Shown: in pieces, positions 14,476 to 15,645 of the stretch
Position numbering within the stretch: position 1 is the stretch's first letter
Layout: every line of letters begins with the position of its first letter
Assembly: GCA_036274645.1 (NCBI GenBank)
Contig: DASUFH010000267.1
Coordinates: forward strand, 1 to 15,645
Length of the DNA stretch: 15,645 nt
Direction of reading: 5' to 3'
From: DASUFH01 sp036274645
Lineage (GTDB): Bacteria > Acidobacteriota > Terriglobia > 20CM-2-55-15
Program-made: the position numbers and the translations under genes
The notes under the pieces: generated by a model
The model's input: the letters and a program-made list of their open reading frames with translations, nothing else
What the model was told of the DNA's origin: nothing
Databases searched by the model: none

Positions 14476-15166
14476 CTGCCGGTGGCAGAAATGTCCGAAA
14501 CCGCTGGAAACGTTGGTCGAGTTCCTTCGACCCGATCGCGGTTTCCGGGCTTTTCGACTTCTGCCACGGGCTGTTCGCGTGGGGGCGGCCATCGCCGTCG
14601 TTGCCGCGACAGCGCTGGCCCAACAGCAGAAAGAGTATTTCAGCAGCGCGGAAGTCGAGCGCCTGCGTGACGCGCAGGGGCTCGAGTTCCGCGTCCCCCT
14701 GTATTTCCGGATGGCCGACAAGCGGCTCGTCGCGCTCGGCGTCAAAGAACTGACCGAAAAGGAACTGGACGCGCAGAAAAAAGAAGATTTGAAGCTCGAC
14801 GCCCAGGTCTACCGGACCACCGGGCGCAGCGCCCCCAGGACAAACAAGGAAGATCCTGACGGCTATCTGCGGAACTATTCCGATGCCCAGTTGCTGCGCG
14901 GCTATATCGAATGTCTGGACGAAGTGATGAGTTTTATCGAGGACGCCCACAACCGTAAACAGGACGTGCGCGATTTCCTCGAGGCGCTGGAAAAGTACAC
15001 GCGCGCCAACCGGCCGCTGCTCGTTCTCTTCAAACCCCGTAATGACGGGGAACGCAAAGCGCTCGAAGACGCGATCGGCATGAACGATGAGGCCTTGAAG
15101 GGCGCCAGTGACGCCCTCGACAAGATCGCGCCAACGGAAAGGAAGATCGTCCGACCAAAGCCATGA
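14456..15166 (+). CDS. Exported helical protein, unknown function
   Basis: 236 aa. The ATG at 14456 has GGGAGG 5 bases upstream, inside the end of the lipoprotein gene. The N-region before the hydrophobic core is long (about 41 residues, with Cys8 and Cys13), then VGAAIAVVAATALA (42-55) followed by QQQ looks like a signal peptide with cleavage after ALA. Extended n-regions are unusual, and a GTG at 14579 or another internal codon could be the true start. The mature part is hydrophilic and helical (SSAEVERLRDAQGLEFRV; LRGYIECLDEVMSFIEDAHN; KALEDAIGMNDEALKGASDA), and no family is recognised. It probably works with the lipoprotein encoded upstream. Its stop overlaps the next start (ATGA at 15163-15166). 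Confidence 0.78.
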   Translation: MLLKTTSCRWQKCPKPLETLVEFLRPDRGFRAFRLLPRAVRVGAAIAVVAATALAQQQKEYFSSAEVERLRDAQGLEFRVPLYFRMADKRLVALGVKELTEKELDAQKKEDLKLDAQVYRTTGRSAPRTNKEDPDGYLRNYSDAQLLRGYIECLDEVMSFIEDAHNRKQDVRDFLEALEKYTRANRPLLVLFKPRNDGERKALEDAIGMNDEALKGASDALDKIAPTERKIVRPKP

Positions 15167-15645
15167 GCCCGACTACCGGAGCGGGCGCGCTCGCTAAATG
15201 TTTTGTCGAAGCGCACCGCCATTTGCGTCCCCGTTCGCCTGTTCCGCCGATCCATGCCGAATTTTTCCCTTTTGCCGGCCTGAACCACTCGATCCGCCGC
15301 CGCTCTGGACGCATCTCCGCCCGAATCAGCGACATTTTCCGCGACGCGCCTCGGGATGTTGTCGGCGCGGTGGCGCATATGCTGCTGGCGCGACTCTACC
15401 GCCAGCGCGTCGACCCGGCTTTCTCCACCCGTTATCGCCGCTACATTCTCAGCGAAACGATCCGCCGGCGCGCCGAAACAGCGCGGCGGGAGCGCGGCCG
15501 CGCCACGCGAACGTCGAACCACGGGCGGTATGTCGATCTGGCACAGGCTTTTGACCGCCTGAATCGCGATTTCTTCAATGAACGCCTGCCGCAGCCGGCG
15601 CTCCTCTGGTCACGGGTTCCCTCCCGGAGCCGTCTTGGCCGCTAC
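15163..15645 (+). CDS. SprT-like metallopeptidase-related protein, 5' part
   Basis: The frame runs open from the ATG at 15163 to the window edge (161 codons, no stop). The ATG overlaps the previous TGA by 4 bases. After a loose N-terminus come FFPFAGLNHSIRRRSGRI (around 35-52), a helical RDAPRDVVGAVAHMLLARLYR segment, an Arg-rich linker, then AQAFDRLNRDFFNERLPQP and LLWSRVPSRSRLGRY at the edge. The last two blocks match the beginning of SprT-like zinc-peptidase domains as I remember them in Acidobacteriota proteins. The HExxH site would lie a few dozen residues beyond the window, so catalytic competence cannot be judged. Low cysteine content and no signal peptide suggest a cytoplasmic location, in contrast to its two exported operon partners. 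Confidence 0.75.
   Translation, partial: MSPTTGAGALAKCFVEAHRHLRPRSPVPPIHAEFFPFAGLNHSIRRRSGRISARISDIFRDAPRDVVGAVAHMLLARLYRQRVDPAFSTRYRRYILSETIRRRAETARRERGRATRTSNHGRYVDLAQAFDRLNRDFFNERLPQPALLWSRVPSRSRLGRY

Overview
The window is a GC-rich bacterial chromosome segment. Gene content suggests an Acidobacteriota-type organism with an outer membrane: a complete AcrA/AcrB/TolC-type tripartite pump, a DUF4159 exported protein, and uvrA followed by a SprT-like protein whose N-terminal half resembles proteins I know from Acidobacteriota. The phylum assignment is an inference from gene families and has moderate confidence.

Layout. 1-356 is repeat-rich, with a long imperfect palindrome and a solo repeat arm. 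It is followed by a Tat-exported alpha/beta hydrolase (357-1262), a long inverted repeat, a two-TM potassium channel with a cytoplasmic RCK module (1500-2525), and a second, near-perfect long inverted repeat. A small membrane-anchored protein of unknown function (2770-3099) precedes the RND efflux operon: adaptor (3148-4605), inner-membrane pump (4602-7760, ATGA overlap) and outer-membrane channel (7808-9409).

9410-10300 is an accessory island. A DUF559 (Vsr-like nuclease fold) gene on the minus strand sits between two inverted copies of a double-hairpin repeat. Next to it lies a second inverted pair of the same repeat with only 13 bases between the termini, followed by a further hairpin. This resembles the RAYT/REPIN arrangement of a nuclease gene bracketed by palindromes beside gene-less inverted pairs, but with a DUF559 protein. 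I regard it as the best candidate for an undescribed system here.

10301-11065 (minus) is a DUF4159 protein, divergent from uvrA (11166-13967, plus) across 100 bases that hold a promoter in each direction and a perfect 6-3-6 palindrome. A probable operon follows uvrA: a small lipoprotein (13975-14475), an exported helical protein (14456-15166) and the 5' part of a SprT-like gene (15163-window end). The three genes overlap one another by 20 and 4 bases. Their first promoter has its -10 box over the uvrA stop codon and lies so close to the ATG that the transcript is probably leaderless. The two genes on either side of the divergent region also appear leaderless or nearly so.

No tRNA, rRNA, CRISPR array or transposase was recognised. 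Most long antisense frames are by-products of high-GC codon usage.
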